Shown one piece after another: positions 29,685 through 39,597 of a stretch of DNA of 64,000 nucleotides (position 1 is its first letter; the number at the start of each line of letters is the position of its first letter). A program made the position numbers and the translations under genes. This DNA is from Gracilaria vermiculophylla (lineage: Eukaryota > Rhodophyta > Florideophyceae > Gracilariales > Gracilariaceae), in contig JAHNZQ020003146.1 of the NCBI GenBank assembly GCA_019155205.2, positions 1,125,897 through 1,189,896 on the forward strand, written 5' to 3'. A model generated the notes under the pieces. The model did not search any database, was not told the origin of the DNA, and saw nothing but the letters and a program-made list of their open reading frames with translations.

Positions 29685-30956
29685 ATGGATGCAGAGAAGG
29701 TAGCGTTCTGGGGCATTGTGCTCAAACCCGGGGAACCGGCCGATCTAGACCTCGACGATGGAGAAACCCTCAGAGTCACCACTGCCTCGTACGGTGAAGA
29801 GCTTAACGATGCTTCAGGCCGATCGGTTGTCACTGCCGCTATTCGTCCCGATGACGATTCTCCACCGAGGAAGTTTGCGGTAGCAGTGCTCAAAGCCGGG
29901 AAGGCTGAGACCGTCACCATGGATGTTGCATTTGTCGGTGAAGAAAATGTCAGCTTTGAGGTGAGCGGGAAAAACCCAGTACACCTCGTCGGCAATTTCT
30001 CCTTCGAGAATGACTTTGATGAAGACTCGGACGAGGAAGGCGCCGATAATCATCTTATTGGCCTTTACGATGACACAATATCCTCAGGAAGCGAAGAAGA
30101 TGACAAGGAAGCAAAGGTAAAAACTTCTTTGCAGAAGGATAAGCCTATTATAACAGAGCTTCCCGATGAAGACGCCGAGGACGACGAAAAAGAGGATAAT
30201 GAAGGGGAAGAGGAAGATAAGAAAGAAGAGAAGCCTGTAGAGATTAAAAAGTCGCCCGTTGCCTCAAAGAAGAAGGGCAAGAAAGGAAAGATGGCAAACG
30301 GCAACTCTGCAGGTCCAACCAAAAAGGTTGCGAATGCCTCTGCTGAACCAATCTTGAAGTCTGAAGAGAAAAATACCGACAATACAGAGAAACTTCCGCA
30401 AATTAGCGCTCAGAAAAAGAATGTTAAAGGGAAGAAGAAAAAATCGGGACCTAAGAAAGAAGTCACTGATGGTGCTCAGCAAACTGGTGGTGCCCCAGAT
30501 GCGAAGGGCGACACAGATATGAAAGAGATGCATCTGGGTGGAAAAGCTTCTGCACGACAGACTGCCAAAGCAGCCACCGACAAGGTGGAGATACCTGCAA
30601 AAGGAGAAGATGTTGATGTCGAAATATCGCCGAAAAGTGGTGAAGAGGAGGAGGTGAAGCCCTCCTCCAAAAAGGACAAGAAACGGCGCCGCAAGCACAA
30701 TGTCACAGTTAACGTTCCCGAGCAAGCACCGACGCCACCTTCCGCGAAAAAGACAAAGGTTAGCGAGAGAGTCGCCACTCCTGCGCCATCGAAAGTATCC
30801 CGACACGCTGCTCCTTCAAAAACTTCGCTAAAAGCAAACGGAAGCGCGGAAGTCAATAGTACTCCAGGGGCAGAGGAAGGTGAAGCCAACACTCCATCGA
30901 CTGATGCACAGTCCTCTAAGAAACGAAGGCGGGCACGAAAGAGGAGGGCGGCCTGA
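29685..30956 (+). CDS. Nucleoplasmin-like (HD2/FKBP39-type N-domain) nuclear protein
   Basis: The N-terminal 105 residues match the nucleoplasmin-like fold shared by plant HD2 proteins and nucleolar FKBPs (FPR3, FKBP39). The start is AFWGIVLKPGEPADLDLDD, with the later strand VSFEVSGKNPVHLVGNFSFE. The rest of the 423 residues is disordered: acidic runs (DEDSDEEGA; DAEDDEKEDNEGEEEDKKEE), then long Lys/Ala/Pro-rich stretches and a very basic end (SSKKRRRARKRRAA). The FKBP peptidyl-prolyl isomerase domain that ends FPR3/FKBP39 is absent, as in HD2 proteins, but I also see no HD2 zinc finger. It is expected to be a histone- or pre-ribosome-binding chaperone in the nucleolus. Confidence 0.8.
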   Translation: MDAEKVAFWGIVLKPGEPADLDLDDGETLRVTTASYGEELNDASGRSVVTAAIRPDDDSPPRKFAVAVLKAGKAETVTMDVAFVGEENVSFEVSGKNPVHLVGNFSFENDFDEDSDEEGADNHLIGLYDDTISSGSEEDDKEAKVKTSLQKDKPIITELPDEDAEDDEKEDNEGEEEDKKEEKPVEIKKSPVASKKKGKKGKMANGNSAGPTKKVANASAEPILKSEEKNTDNTEKLPQISAQKKNVKGKKKKSGPKKEVTDGAQQTGGAPDAKGDTDMKEMHLGGKASARQTAKAATDKVEIPAKGEDVDVEISPKSGEEEEVKPSSKKDKKRRRKHNVTVNVPEQAPTPPSAKKTKVSERVATPAPSKVSRHAAPSKTSLKANGSAEVNSTPGAEEGEANTPSTDAQSSKKRRRARKRRAA

Positions 30957-31107
30957 TTCATCGCATCAGGCTATTGCCAAAGGACTGACCTTCTCGCGGC
31001 GAAAATTTGGGAAACGCGGTAGAATTAGTTGAGCAGTTTCGCGAGTAGACGGTTGTCAACAATGCGACATCTTGCCCAACCTGTTGATTACATAGATCTT
31101 GTCCACG

Positions 31108-32693
31108 TTATCGCTCAAAGAATTCTGGCGCCGCATAAATGGAACTATCTCCGTAGCTAAGAAACCTGTAATCGTGTTCGAGCGCGTGGTGATAAATAGA
31201 GATTAGCTCTTTTGGATCTCCTCCAAGGAACGCGGACACAAGCATCAATAGTGTGGACCGCGGTTGATGAAAATTTGTGACCAAAGCGTCAACTCTTGAA
31301 CCGCGTGCGATTGGCAGTGAGGCCAGACAGTTAGTTGCATGAATCATTTTAGTCGTGCCAGGGAGATTTGGTGACGCTTGCGGATGGTCTTGTCTTACAT
31401 CTTATATGGATATCCAGGAACAATCATGAGCTTGGTTGTGCCATGAAGGTATCTGGTTGGTCCCCCGCACCATTCAAGCACTGCTGCTAATGCTATCTCA
31501 GGATGAGGAAGGCTTGTAAACCCATTTTCATCAAGCAACTCGTATGGTTCCCATTGTCCAATCATCAAATGGGAAAAATTCTGTTGCGGTTGCCTGATTA
31601 AACGCACTCCAAACCAGTACAGACTTTCCACGGTTCGCACGCATGTTGTGCCCTTTGTTGAAGTGAGAAGAATATGGTTAGTCGCCTACACGTTTACGGT
31701 TGATAAGTAGAATCATGAACGCACCACGGCAACGATGGGATCTCTGTTGCGTAACTGGGCCAAAATATCGGCAATCACCTGTCCAGAAACAGAAAGCGAT
31801 TCTTCGTGCATGTCATGAGTTCCAGCGATTGCGGTTTCCACTTGCTGAAAAGTACCGATACCAATGTGCAGCACAATTTGCCTAGTGTATATACCCTTAT
31901 CGCGGATCTCGTCAAGCAGCTTGTCCGTAATATGCAGTCCGGCCGTTGGAGCGGCCACAGAGCCGTGCTCAGATGCATAAACCGTTTGGTATGTGACAGA
32001 ATCTTGGGAAATTGATGGGCGTTTCATGTAAGGCGGCAAAGGTGGACTGCCTTCTTGATGCAAGAATTCTCCGAGACGAATTGTATCAGCTTGTGGTGAG
32101 CACTGAAATTGTACCACAGCATGATTCTGATGGCGTTCGAGAACATGTGCTTCAACTCGACCATGTGATGCACAATCAGGAAGTTGTAGAGCATGTCCTA
32201 CACGAATGTTCTTGCCGCCGACCAAGGCGCGCCAGCGCTGGCCGTGAAGCGGAGAATACATTGCACGCGCCGTTGCGTCTGTGACGTGATTGAGCAGTAG
32301 CAACTCAGCTTTTCCACCAGACGGCTTTCGCATTTGCAGTCTCGCTGGGATTACTCGGCTCGAATTGAGAAGAAGTAGAGAGGTGCGCGGCAAGATGTTC
32401 GGAAGCTCACTGAACTTGGTGTGGGTTGGCTGTCGACCGCGCGGAACTATGAGGAGCTTCGATGACGAGCGATCCGGCAGAGGGTGAGAGGCGATACGAG
32501 ATTGTGGAAGGTCGTAGGTGAACGCTTTGGTGAGCATGGACTGCGCACGATGCAAGGCCGAAACCGCGGTCCTGACATGCGGCGCAGACATGCTGAGCTG
32601 GTGACTGAATTGAGCTCTGAAGGGCGTCGCGACGTTTGCAACAGGGCGGTTGGAAAAGATTTTACGGGCGAAGCTTGCGACAAAACTTTGCAT
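31108..32693 (-). CDS. queA: S-adenosylmethionine:tRNA ribosyltransferase-isomerase (QueA)
   Basis: QueA transfers and isomerises ribose from SAM onto 7-aminomethyl-7-deazaguanine in tRNA, forming epoxyqueuosine. Three exons on the minus strand (31725-32693, 31399-31652, 31108-31294) give 469 residues. Intron 1 (72 bp, GTGCGT...AAAG) joins IVAV to [11 protein letters not shown], and intron 2 (104 bp, GTAAGA...CAAG) joins PGYPYK to [10 protein letters not shown]. Both junctions restore conserved QueA blocks exactly. Other family landmarks are [58 protein letters not shown] and [11 protein letters not shown]. The first 60 residues precede the bacterial start (FTYDLP) and are rich in Ser/Arg/Ala, like an organelle targeting peptide. 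Confidence 0.92.
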
Positions 32694-33313
32694 GGGACTT
32701 TGAGCTGGCGCACGGGATGTTGTGAAACGCGGTGCTCAATCGATTGGTGCGTGCGGATGCAGCGACCGAGGGCCGGCACTAAATCTTCCGAGTTGGGAAG
32801 TTTTTGATATGGAAGGGTAGAGGGGTGTGCGCTGACGACGATGCTTCCGAGAAGCGCGGAGCACTGCAAACCTCTGCGCGCAGCTATCGCACGCTCGCAG
32901 CGCATAGCTCTGCTGCAGAGCGGCACGGCGATGGCGCGAAATGTGATCTGGTGCGTTAGCCCGGCGCAGATGCTCCACGTCATCGGTGGCTTACAGTGGA
33001 TAGGTGCACGCCGCTGCAGCGCGCATTTTACAGTGGGCCAAAGGCCACCCTCGTGCCTCGCGCTACGGCTTGTGCGGCCTCGGATGCGTGACACGCGCTT
33101 CGCAAAGCGGCCGCGAACCGTCGCGTGAGAGCGCGAGCCGCAGGTGCGGGCGAATAACCCTCCCGTTGCATCGCCTTTCATTTCTTCTCGACTTCTCCTT
33201 CGCGCCTGCGGCGCCACATCTCAAGGGTACCGTATGACATGGTAGTCAAATACGGCGGCTTCGTCTCCGTCCGCCGGCTGCAATAGCTTCCGCCTTCACT
33301 CGCAATTTCTTCA
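32694..33313. other. Divergent promoter region queA / J-protein
   Basis: This stretch is about 620 bp. Overlapping long frames on both strands have no family resemblance and I treat them as chance. It separates two divergently transcribed genes. Confidence 0.45.
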
Positions 33314-33715
33314 ATGGTCTCCCACCATTACCTTCGTCTCGGTGTCAGCGCGCCTTTGACCAGAGCGCAGCTTGCTGCCGCCTACCGCGCCGCGGCCCTC
33401 AAGCATCATCCGGACCGCGGTGGAAATGCGTCGGAGTTCGCTGCCATTCATGAATCCTATCAAGTCCTAAGTCGCCAAACCGTGGACGGCGTTGCGTACG
33501 AGCCCGCTTCCTTACGCTCTTTCAATAAATCTTCGCCCACTGACGCAGGAACAGTTTGGGGCATTCTTGGAACCATTGTCTTACCAACAGCAGTAGGCAT
33601 GGGCGTTGGCATTAGGATGATGTACACGGGCGGTGAGAGAGATGGGTTGAGAGCAGGCGGTACTTCCCGACTCGTTGTGAGCGATCCCCCCCCCGATGCA
33701 TCACAGGACAACTAG
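33314..33715 (+). CDS. Small J-domain membrane protein (DNAJC30-like)
   Basis: This 133-residue protein begins with a J domain (HHYLRLGVSA; YRAAALKHHPDRGGNASEF). The HPD triad that stimulates Hsp70 ATPase is at residues 32-34. After a short linker there is one hydrophobic segment (VWGILGTIVLPTAVGMGVG, about residues 82-100) and a polar tail. A J domain followed by a single membrane span resembles DNAJC30, a mitochondrial inner-membrane protein, but the N-terminal presequence is missing, so location is uncertain. The CDS end overlaps the 3' end of the PRMT7 CDS by 15 bp. Confidence 0.75.
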   Translation: MVSHHYLRLGVSAPLTRAQLAAAYRAAALKHHPDRGGNASEFAAIHESYQVLSRQTVDGVAYEPASLRSFNKSSPTDAGTVWGILGTIVLPTAVGMGVGIRMMYTGGERDGLRAGGTSRLVVSDPPPDASQDN

Positions 33716-35926
33716 CGGCTTGAGTCCAATCTTCCATGTTCCTGAATCCCTTTCGAACTGGCTTCGCACCACCAGGCCACCACATGTTTCGACGTCCCGT
33801 CTTTCTTTCTCCGTCAACCATATGGTCTCATATCTCTGAGTCATATCACACTCATCTCCATCGTATTCAACCCAAAGTGAAATCATGTCTACGCGTTTGG
33901 CTTTATCTACTTTAACCTCAACACTTGAAATGTCGTAGAAGGATGTGGGTTTCGCGAGCTCTATCCGATGTGCACAGATTTTTCCGCTCAGCTTTTCAGA
34001 CGCATACTGAAAAAGTGGTAGCGATACCGTTCGTTCTCGCTCTTCCCAATCGGCCACTTCAAAAATTTCCCTGAACTTACTATATTTAAAGCCTTCAACC
34101 TCATTCACAGCTTCGAAATTGTTCTGCAATGTGCCTGGCGGGAAGCACATAAGTTGTACATAGATTTCGGCTACACAAGGCACGGTGACAAACTCCTTCT
34201 GTAAAATTTCCGTGGCTGCTCGAACTTGAACCATCATGTTTCCAAGTGTGGCTACAGGGTAAGCGCTCATTGCTCGAGTGTAAGGCTCTGATAAAAGTAC
34301 ATCGAATGGTTCCCAGCCTTCCTTGCCTGTCTGTTTGGCTTCTCTATCGAGAAATGTGGATAGCGATGAGAACTCGAAAATGCTCTCATTTGCACCCTGT
34401 TTTACCCTTCTTGCAATTTGGCCGAATACAAAAGATGACACTTCATCGTCTTCTTCGACAGATGTCACCTCAACTCTTGCTAAATCTGTATCAATTCCGA
34501 CTGCTAGTGCTGCACAGACCCCACTGTCACTTACATCCAGACACCTGACAACATTCTCTCCAGTATTTGACTTATTGGTGAGGGTCGTTTGGATGGCCTG
34601 ACCAATGCGATGTGAAAGCGATTGTAATCGTTCAAGGTTCCCAAGTTGAAAGAGACGGTAGGGGCCTTTCGAAGCAACATGAAGTCCGCAGGTACAATGT
34701 GTTTCAATCTCTTCTTTTTCACCATAGACAAATGACATCGTCGTTTCATTGTGTTTAGCGGTAACGGGAATATATTCTTCTTCAGTACAACTCTTTTGAT
34801 TACGGAGTAGTGGGTACACCATTGCAAGCCAGTGATCCTGCCAATTCTCAGCACCAGGTTTTGTCGAATAAATAATCGATCCATCTCCGCATAGGTCCAA
34901 CTCCCACCAAGCCAGAATCACATCTGCTCTTCCCGGGGTTTTCCTTCGAACAGCAACTGTGTTCCTTCTTTTCAAACACGATGCAATGCGTTCTCTACTC
35001 AAATCAAAACTGAAGATTTGAAACGGATCAGAAAGTACATTGTATAGATCATCGGGCAATGCTTGAAAATGAACTGGTATGCCGATATCATAACCAACAC
35101 AGTTTGCCCCATCCGGAGCTCGATGAATTGGAAAATCCGATGGAAGCCTGAAGAACCGCGAGAGGAAGTCGCTATTTATTATTGTGCCAAACACTGTCGC
35201 CTTTGCAGGAATTACGACTGCGTGGCGGGTCAGCAACTGTTCGTGTGCATGCTTGATGCTTTGAAGGCATCCCTCACCGAGCAGGGCGCTGTCAAAGATT
35301 TCGGTGACAAGTATGTCTGCTCTGGATGGAATCAATAGTCTCTCACTTCCTGCAAATGGAAAACTAAAATCGGACTGGTTGTCAAGATCGTGACTGAGAG
35401 ACATAGAATCGGTCTTTGCACTCATATTGTTCGAGGACGATTCGTATACCCTTATTTTGGAGGAGAGCTCGTTCTCTGCTATTATTTCTCGTGCAAGTTG
35501 AGCCAAGGTCCCGAACATCTCAATGGCATCAACGTGAGCTGCTCCGTTTCTGGCTGCAATTTTGGCCAGTAGACCAGTTCCTGTTCCTATGTCAAGAACC
35601 CGGGCGTGGGTGCGATTTTGCAACGCGTTCTTAATAGCGATAGCATATTTACGGCATCGAGCTTGATCCCGAAGCATTGACAGCATCTGGGACTTCGCTA
35701 TTGCTTCTACCATGAGCTCATTGTTGTTCTTCGGGGGCTGGCTGGTGAGCATGAGGCCGCCGGCTATCGGGTTTTGGACTGCTCGAAGAATTATAACGTT
35801 ACCTTCCTCATCTGAAGTTAAAAGTGATTCGTGCAGCGAGATGCCGTGCATGGCATCCGGAAGCGACATGTCGATCATTTTCGGTTGCGCTCCGGCAGCC
35901 AAGCTTCCATCAAATTTATCCCCCAT
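33701..35926 (-). CDS. PRMT7: Protein arginine N-methyltransferase 7
   Basis: PRMT7 monomethylates arginine in histones and RNA-binding proteins. This intronless gene encodes 741 residues with two tandem methyltransferase units, as in the family. Unit one has the SAM motif I (VLDIGTGTGLLAKIAARNGA), the double-E loop as TEIFDSALLGEG and a THW-like loop as NWQDHWLAMVYPL. Unit two is degenerate, with LDVSDSGVCAALAVG in place of motif I and LLSEPYTRAMS in place of the double-E loop. The ATG start at 35926 precedes the ordinary QNPIAGGLM-type N-terminus by about 50 residues. Its CDS ends inside the last 15 bp of the convergent J-protein CDS. Confidence 0.93.
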   Translation of the reverse strand: MGDKFDGSLAAGAQPKMIDMSLPDAMHGISLHESLLTSDEEGNVIILRAVQNPIAGGLMLTSQPPKNNNELMVEAIAKSQMLSMLRDQARCRKYAIAIKNALQNRTHARVLDIGTGTGLLAKIAARNGAAHVDAIEMFGTLAQLAREIIAENELSSKIRVYESSSNNMSAKTDSMSLSHDLDNQSDFSFPFAGSERLLIPSRADILVTEIFDSALLGEGCLQSIKHAHEQLLTRHAVVIPAKATVFGTIINSDFLSRFFRLPSDFPIHRAPDGANCVGYDIGIPVHFQALPDDLYNVLSDPFQIFSFDLSRERIASCLKRRNTVAVRRKTPGRADVILAWWELDLCGDGSIIYSTKPGAENWQDHWLAMVYPLLRNQKSCTEEEYIPVTAKHNETTMSFVYGEKEEIETHCTCGLHVASKGPYRLFQLGNLERLQSLSHRIGQAIQTTLTNKSNTGENVVRCLDVSDSGVCAALAVGIDTDLARVEVTSVEEDDEVSSFVFGQIARRVKQGANESIFEFSSLSTFLDREAKQTGKEGWEPFDVLLSEPYTRAMSAYPVATLGNMMVQVRAATEILQKEFVTVPCVAEIYVQLMCFPPGTLQNNFEAVNEVEGFKYSKFREIFEVADWEERERTVSLPLFQYASEKLSGKICAHRIELAKPTSFYDISSVEVKVDKAKRVDMISLWVEYDGDECDMTQRYETIWLTEKERRDVETCGGLVVRSQFERDSGTWKIGLKPLVVL

Positions 35927-37543
35927 GGCTACCGTTTTAAGGTCATTGGCTAGACGAAGGATTCTGTGCGTTGGTCGTAAAGAAACGAGAAAACAGATCC
36001 CGGGGGCTAGTGAGCTCTCTAGAATTCCTATTTGACGGTTTTGAAGGCTACATGAGCACGAAGCTGATCAAGCCCGACGATGCCGATCGCTTGCGCGTCT
36101 AGATCACAGCTATGAATTGATGAAAATATTGCATCGACTAAAAGCTGATCCCTCTACATTACCCAAGCTACTTTACAGTACGCGAAAATTTTATGAGACA
36201 GTCATCTTTGTGATCTCCATGCACGCATTGAGAAGCTGCATATCTTTCCTCATCACTCTTGTTGAGACACGGCCATTCTTATTAGAACCGCGTGTTTTGA
36301 AGCACATCTCAAGCTAGAACCAAAAGTTGAAGCTTGAGATGCGCATCATGAGCTAAACAGAGCGAGTACATATATACAAAGTATATGAAGAAGAAAAATC
36401 CCCACCGTAACTCGGGTGCTACGAGAGCTATGGAACAGTACGAATGAGAGCCAAGTCGGAAATATTTTGTTGCTAAATAATTTCCGCACACCTCTGTCCA
36501 GATTGGTTTCCAGGATTATTATGCTTTCCGAAGAAGAAAATCAAATTGCAGGCTGTTGCTCAGCGACATGATTCTACACGTGTAAAAATCAGAACAAACA
36601 CATTCTGTAGCTTGGAGCTGGAGGACTTGGCTGAGAAGTAATGGAGCCTGATGCATTTGACGAAGCTCAGTGAAAAAAAAAGTTCTCATGAGCTTTAACT
36701 CTTTGAAATGACCAATGGAAAGATCGGTACACTCAAGTGTACCGATCTCTTCACTGGTCAAAGCCTACGAGTATTTGACACTCTGCAAGTGTACTGATCT
36801 TTCCAATAGTCAATGCTAAATATTCACAACGGCAAAAGTATGTAAACTTTTCGTCCACTCGTTTTTTACCCTGCATGTAAGGTATCAGTCACGTTTGCCA
36901 TTGCTGATGAATCCTGTTGGTAACCTCATGGATTTGGGTCATCCGGGTGATAGCCAGGCAATTGCATACACTACAAGAATGGATGGAATAGTACGTTCAC
37001 GATTTCTTGGTGTCAGTACTTTAACATCGGCACCGCCTGATGCTAGACACACTCCCACAGTGCGATTATTTTATCGTTTAAGGAAACAGCTCTCCATGCC
37101 ATGAAATGCTGTGCAAGCCGAGCAACTTTTGTTGCTGACATAAAAGAATTCTAGTGATTCGTAAAATGACCAACGAGGTCACTGACGTTGTTCAAGTTGT
37201 ACGTAGTACAATACCAGATTGGAAAGAACTCGTCAACATGAATATAAATAACGTCGATGATGGACTCAGATTTCTTTAAAAATATTGCTCCAGGATTCCG
37301 TATGAGAGAGTTGCGGGAGATGATTTCCGTTGGCACGGTGCATGGGTAAGATTATGTGAAGTTAACAATATTTAACGCAACGGAAGGAATTTGGAAGCTA
37401 TCTTGAACTGACGAAGGCTGATAATTTCTGTTTAAGGCCTGTGGTTGTCAACACCTCCTTCCTCATAATTCTCCCTCCCAGCTTCTGGATAAGAGTTTTA
37501 AGTACATATCTGAGTTTGTGACAGTCATTCTACAGAAACTATT
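35927..37543. other. Intergenic, AT-rich, with a palindrome
   Basis: About 1.6 kb upstream of PRMT7 and of the nucleotidyltransferase contains no ORF with recognisable content. The only distinct structure is the inverted repeat cluster listed at 36709-36812. Confidence 0.5.
36709..36812. repeat. Near-perfect palindrome with a third repeat arm
   Basis: Bases 36721-36733 and 36736-36748 are perfect 13-bp inverted arms (AGATCGGTACACT / AGTGTACCGATCT) around a 2-bp centre. The symmetry extends imperfectly to 36709-36760 (TGACCA...TGGTCA). A third copy of the right arm, about 22 of 25 matching, lies at 36788-36812. It could be the end of a foldback element, a hairpin RNA or a protein-binding site. 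Confidence 0.8.
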
Positions 37544-38620
37544 ATGCCGGCTGGAATCAATGTGATCATTCCGATGGCTGGCCTCGGAACACGATACTCT
37601 AAAGCTGGATACAAAGTTCCCAAACCGCTTGTGAACATTTTGGCCTGCCCCATGATCTGTTGGCTCTTAAGAAATATAGGAATCCGGACAGAAGACACTA
37701 TCTACATCGCCATACGTCAGGAACTGCAAGAAAAGTATCATATTGAAGAACTGCTGACAAGGGAGTATCCCTTATTCCGCTTCAGATTCGTCGTTTTGAA
37801 AGAGGAAACACAGACTCGAGGTGCGGCCGAGACCCTGCGATTTGCTCTCGCATGTATGGACACCGAGGAACTTTCACGCCCTACGATTTCTCTGGATTGT
37901 GACACTGTGTATTTTGAAGATGTTTTAGACTACTTTCGAATGATATCACCAGCATTTGGAATGTGTGCTTGCTTTGAAGACTTTGGTAATGACCCAATGT
38001 ATTCCTATATTTGGGTGGACTTGGACAACAACAACGAAATTACAGCCATAGCTGAGAAAAGAAAAATATCGAATCTTGCAAATACAGGGGCTTATGGGTT
38101 TCCCTCGGGGCGCCTTCTAAACTACTATCTCGGTCGTCTCCTTAAAAAACCGGTCCCTTCCGCGGGAGAGTACTATATTTCATCAGTTATTCACGACATG
38201 ATTCGAGACGGTATCAAATTTGTTCCAAGACTCGTTTGCATTTTCCAATGTGTCGGTACTCCCCAACAGCTGCGAGCGTTCTTGGAAACTGCTAAAAACA
38301 GTATCGCAGTCCTCAGTATGTTGTCTATTCCGAAAAAAATGTTGATCTTTAATGTGAAGTGTTTACCGGCTGTTTCCAGTCAGAGCTCTTTTACAACCTC
38401 CCAACTCAAGGAATATATCCCAGAAGAAGCGTGGAATATCATGAGTGGACTTCAGAGCATGGGATTTAGTATTGGACTTAGTTTGGAAGACGGCAGCTGT
38501 CCATCGGTTAGAAGTGACAATGGAATGTGTTTTGTGGGTACCGCTCAAAGGTATATTGCGCAAAAAGAAAGGAGATTCTATAAATTAGATGACGAATTGT
38601 CAAAGGCCGTCGGATACTAG
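37544..38620 (+). CDS. Sugar nucleotidyltransferase-like protein
   Basis: The N-terminal 240 residues form a nucleotidyltransferase fold. The signature IIPMAGLGTRYSKAGYKVPKPL (residues 8-29) is the NTP-binding loop with its Lys. TISLDCDTVYFE (about 116-127) is the metal-binding Asp block, and SNLANTGAYGFPSG is the sugar-binding strand. Such proteins make NDP-sugars for glycan synthesis. The substrate cannot be read from sequence. The last 100 residues (from MLIFNVKCLPAV) sit where related proteins carry a HAD-like FDLDxTL phosphatase domain, but the key Asp residues are replaced, so this part looks decayed or repurposed. No signal peptide is seen. Intronless, 358 residues. Confidence 0.75.
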   Translation: MPAGINVIIPMAGLGTRYSKAGYKVPKPLVNILACPMICWLLRNIGIRTEDTIYIAIRQELQEKYHIEELLTREYPLFRFRFVVLKEETQTRGAAETLRFALACMDTEELSRPTISLDCDTVYFEDVLDYFRMISPAFGMCACFEDFGNDPMYSYIWVDLDNNNEITAIAEKRKISNLANTGAYGFPSGRLLNYYLGRLLKKPVPSAGEYYISSVIHDMIRDGIKFVPRLVCIFQCVGTPQQLRAFLETAKNSIAVLSMLSIPKKMLIFNVKCLPAVSSQSSFTTSQLKEYIPEEAWNIMSGLQSMGFSIGLSLEDGSCPSVRSDNGMCFVGTAQRYIAQKERRFYKLDDELSKAVGY

Positions 38621-38886
38621 GGTAACGAGAATTTTCACGCACATCGGGGTGCTCAGGCACTAGAAGATGGCACTCTTGTTTGCCTACATAAAATAAAGTT
38701 TATGTAGGTTTCTGTATCAAAAAAAAGCATCATGAAACAACCCTACATTACCCTTTTGGCTTTCGGAAAAACTATCAAGCACAAGTTGTGGGAAACAAAT
38801 CACTATCTTTAAAAGATAAGAAAATATACACGGAGCATGAACGACGATAACCTTTCAGAAGCGGGTGCATATGTTTTCAAGAGAAC

Positions 38887-39597
38887 TCATGATCGATTGC
38901 ATGTAATTCGACCGAGGAGAAACAAGACTCCGCCAAAACAAATGAGCGGTATGCTGCTTGAAGAACTGCGAATTGCTTTCAAAAACATGGGACGTTCTTT
39001 GCCCTCTCGAAGATCGTAGTAGAATTGTAGTGCGTCTGACCAGCCAGTCTTCAACCTTCCAGCATTTGGCAGCCTCGCAAGCTGCTTAAATCCGAGTTTC
39101 TTCCATAGTCCAACGCTGGCTTGGTTTTGAGTGAATACAAGATTAAAGAGCACGGCCTTGAACTTCATTGCCCGCGCAACATCTAGGAATGTCTTGCCCA
39201 TGCATGTTGCGATTCCTTTCCTCCGATGTAAAGGATGAGTGATAAAACCACCGTTACAGTAATGAGAGCACCTTCCTGGAAAATTCGGCTTGCAGTAAAA
39301 TGTCCCCATCACGAAGCCATCTTCATTTTTGACCACCAAGGCCGTATGGGAAAAGAAATAAGTTCGAAACTGTTCATCAGAAAGAGGATGTTCGAAAGGC
39401 CATGATATACCACCTTCGATGGCTTCAGCAAGTAGTTCTCGAACGGCGTTTACGTCTTCTTCATTATTGAGGAAATCAATCGTTATGGTTGACCCATCAT
39501 TTAGAATCCATTTTTGGGGAATGAATGGCATCAACTTTTCATAACTTCGTCCAGTTAGAGACGCATTCGTCGATATTGAACCATACACAGACGTCAT
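38887..39597 (-). CDS. GNAT-family N-acetyltransferase with C-terminal membrane tail
   Basis: From the first ATG at 39597 the protein has 236 residues. The GNAT core shows FIPQKWILNDGSTITIDFL at the start, then GFVMGTFYCKPNFPG, the acetyl-CoA loop region ITHPLHRRKGIATCMGKTF (the R/Q-x2-G-x-G/A pattern is present as RRKGIA), and LFNLVFTQNQASVGLWKKLGFKQL near the end. The final 25 residues include SIPLICFGGVLFLLGRI, a possible tail anchor. It resembles GNATs that act on small amines or amino-acid analogues, but the substrate is unknown. The frame remains open upstream to 39768 with only a GTG start, so an N-terminal extension or exon is possible. Confidence 0.8.
   Translation of the reverse strand: MTSVYGSISTNASLTGRSYEKLMPFIPQKWILNDGSTITIDFLNNEEDVNAVRELLAEAIEGGISWPFEHPLSDEQFRTYFFSHTALVVKNEDGFVMGTFYCKPNFPGRCSHYCNGGFITHPLHRRKGIATCMGKTFLDVARAMKFKAVLFNLVFTQNQASVGLWKKLGFKQLARLPNAGRLKTGWSDALQFYYDLREGKERPMFLKAIRSSSSSIPLICFGGVLFLLGRITCNRS

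Noticed and set aside
31395..31640. Separate short genes at the queA locus
   Set aside because: The three frames join exactly at conserved QueA motifs through good GT-AG introns.
32447..33217. A 256-codon minus-strand frame overlapping the queA 5' end
   Set aside because: It overlaps real QueA coding sequence in another frame and shows no conserved segment.
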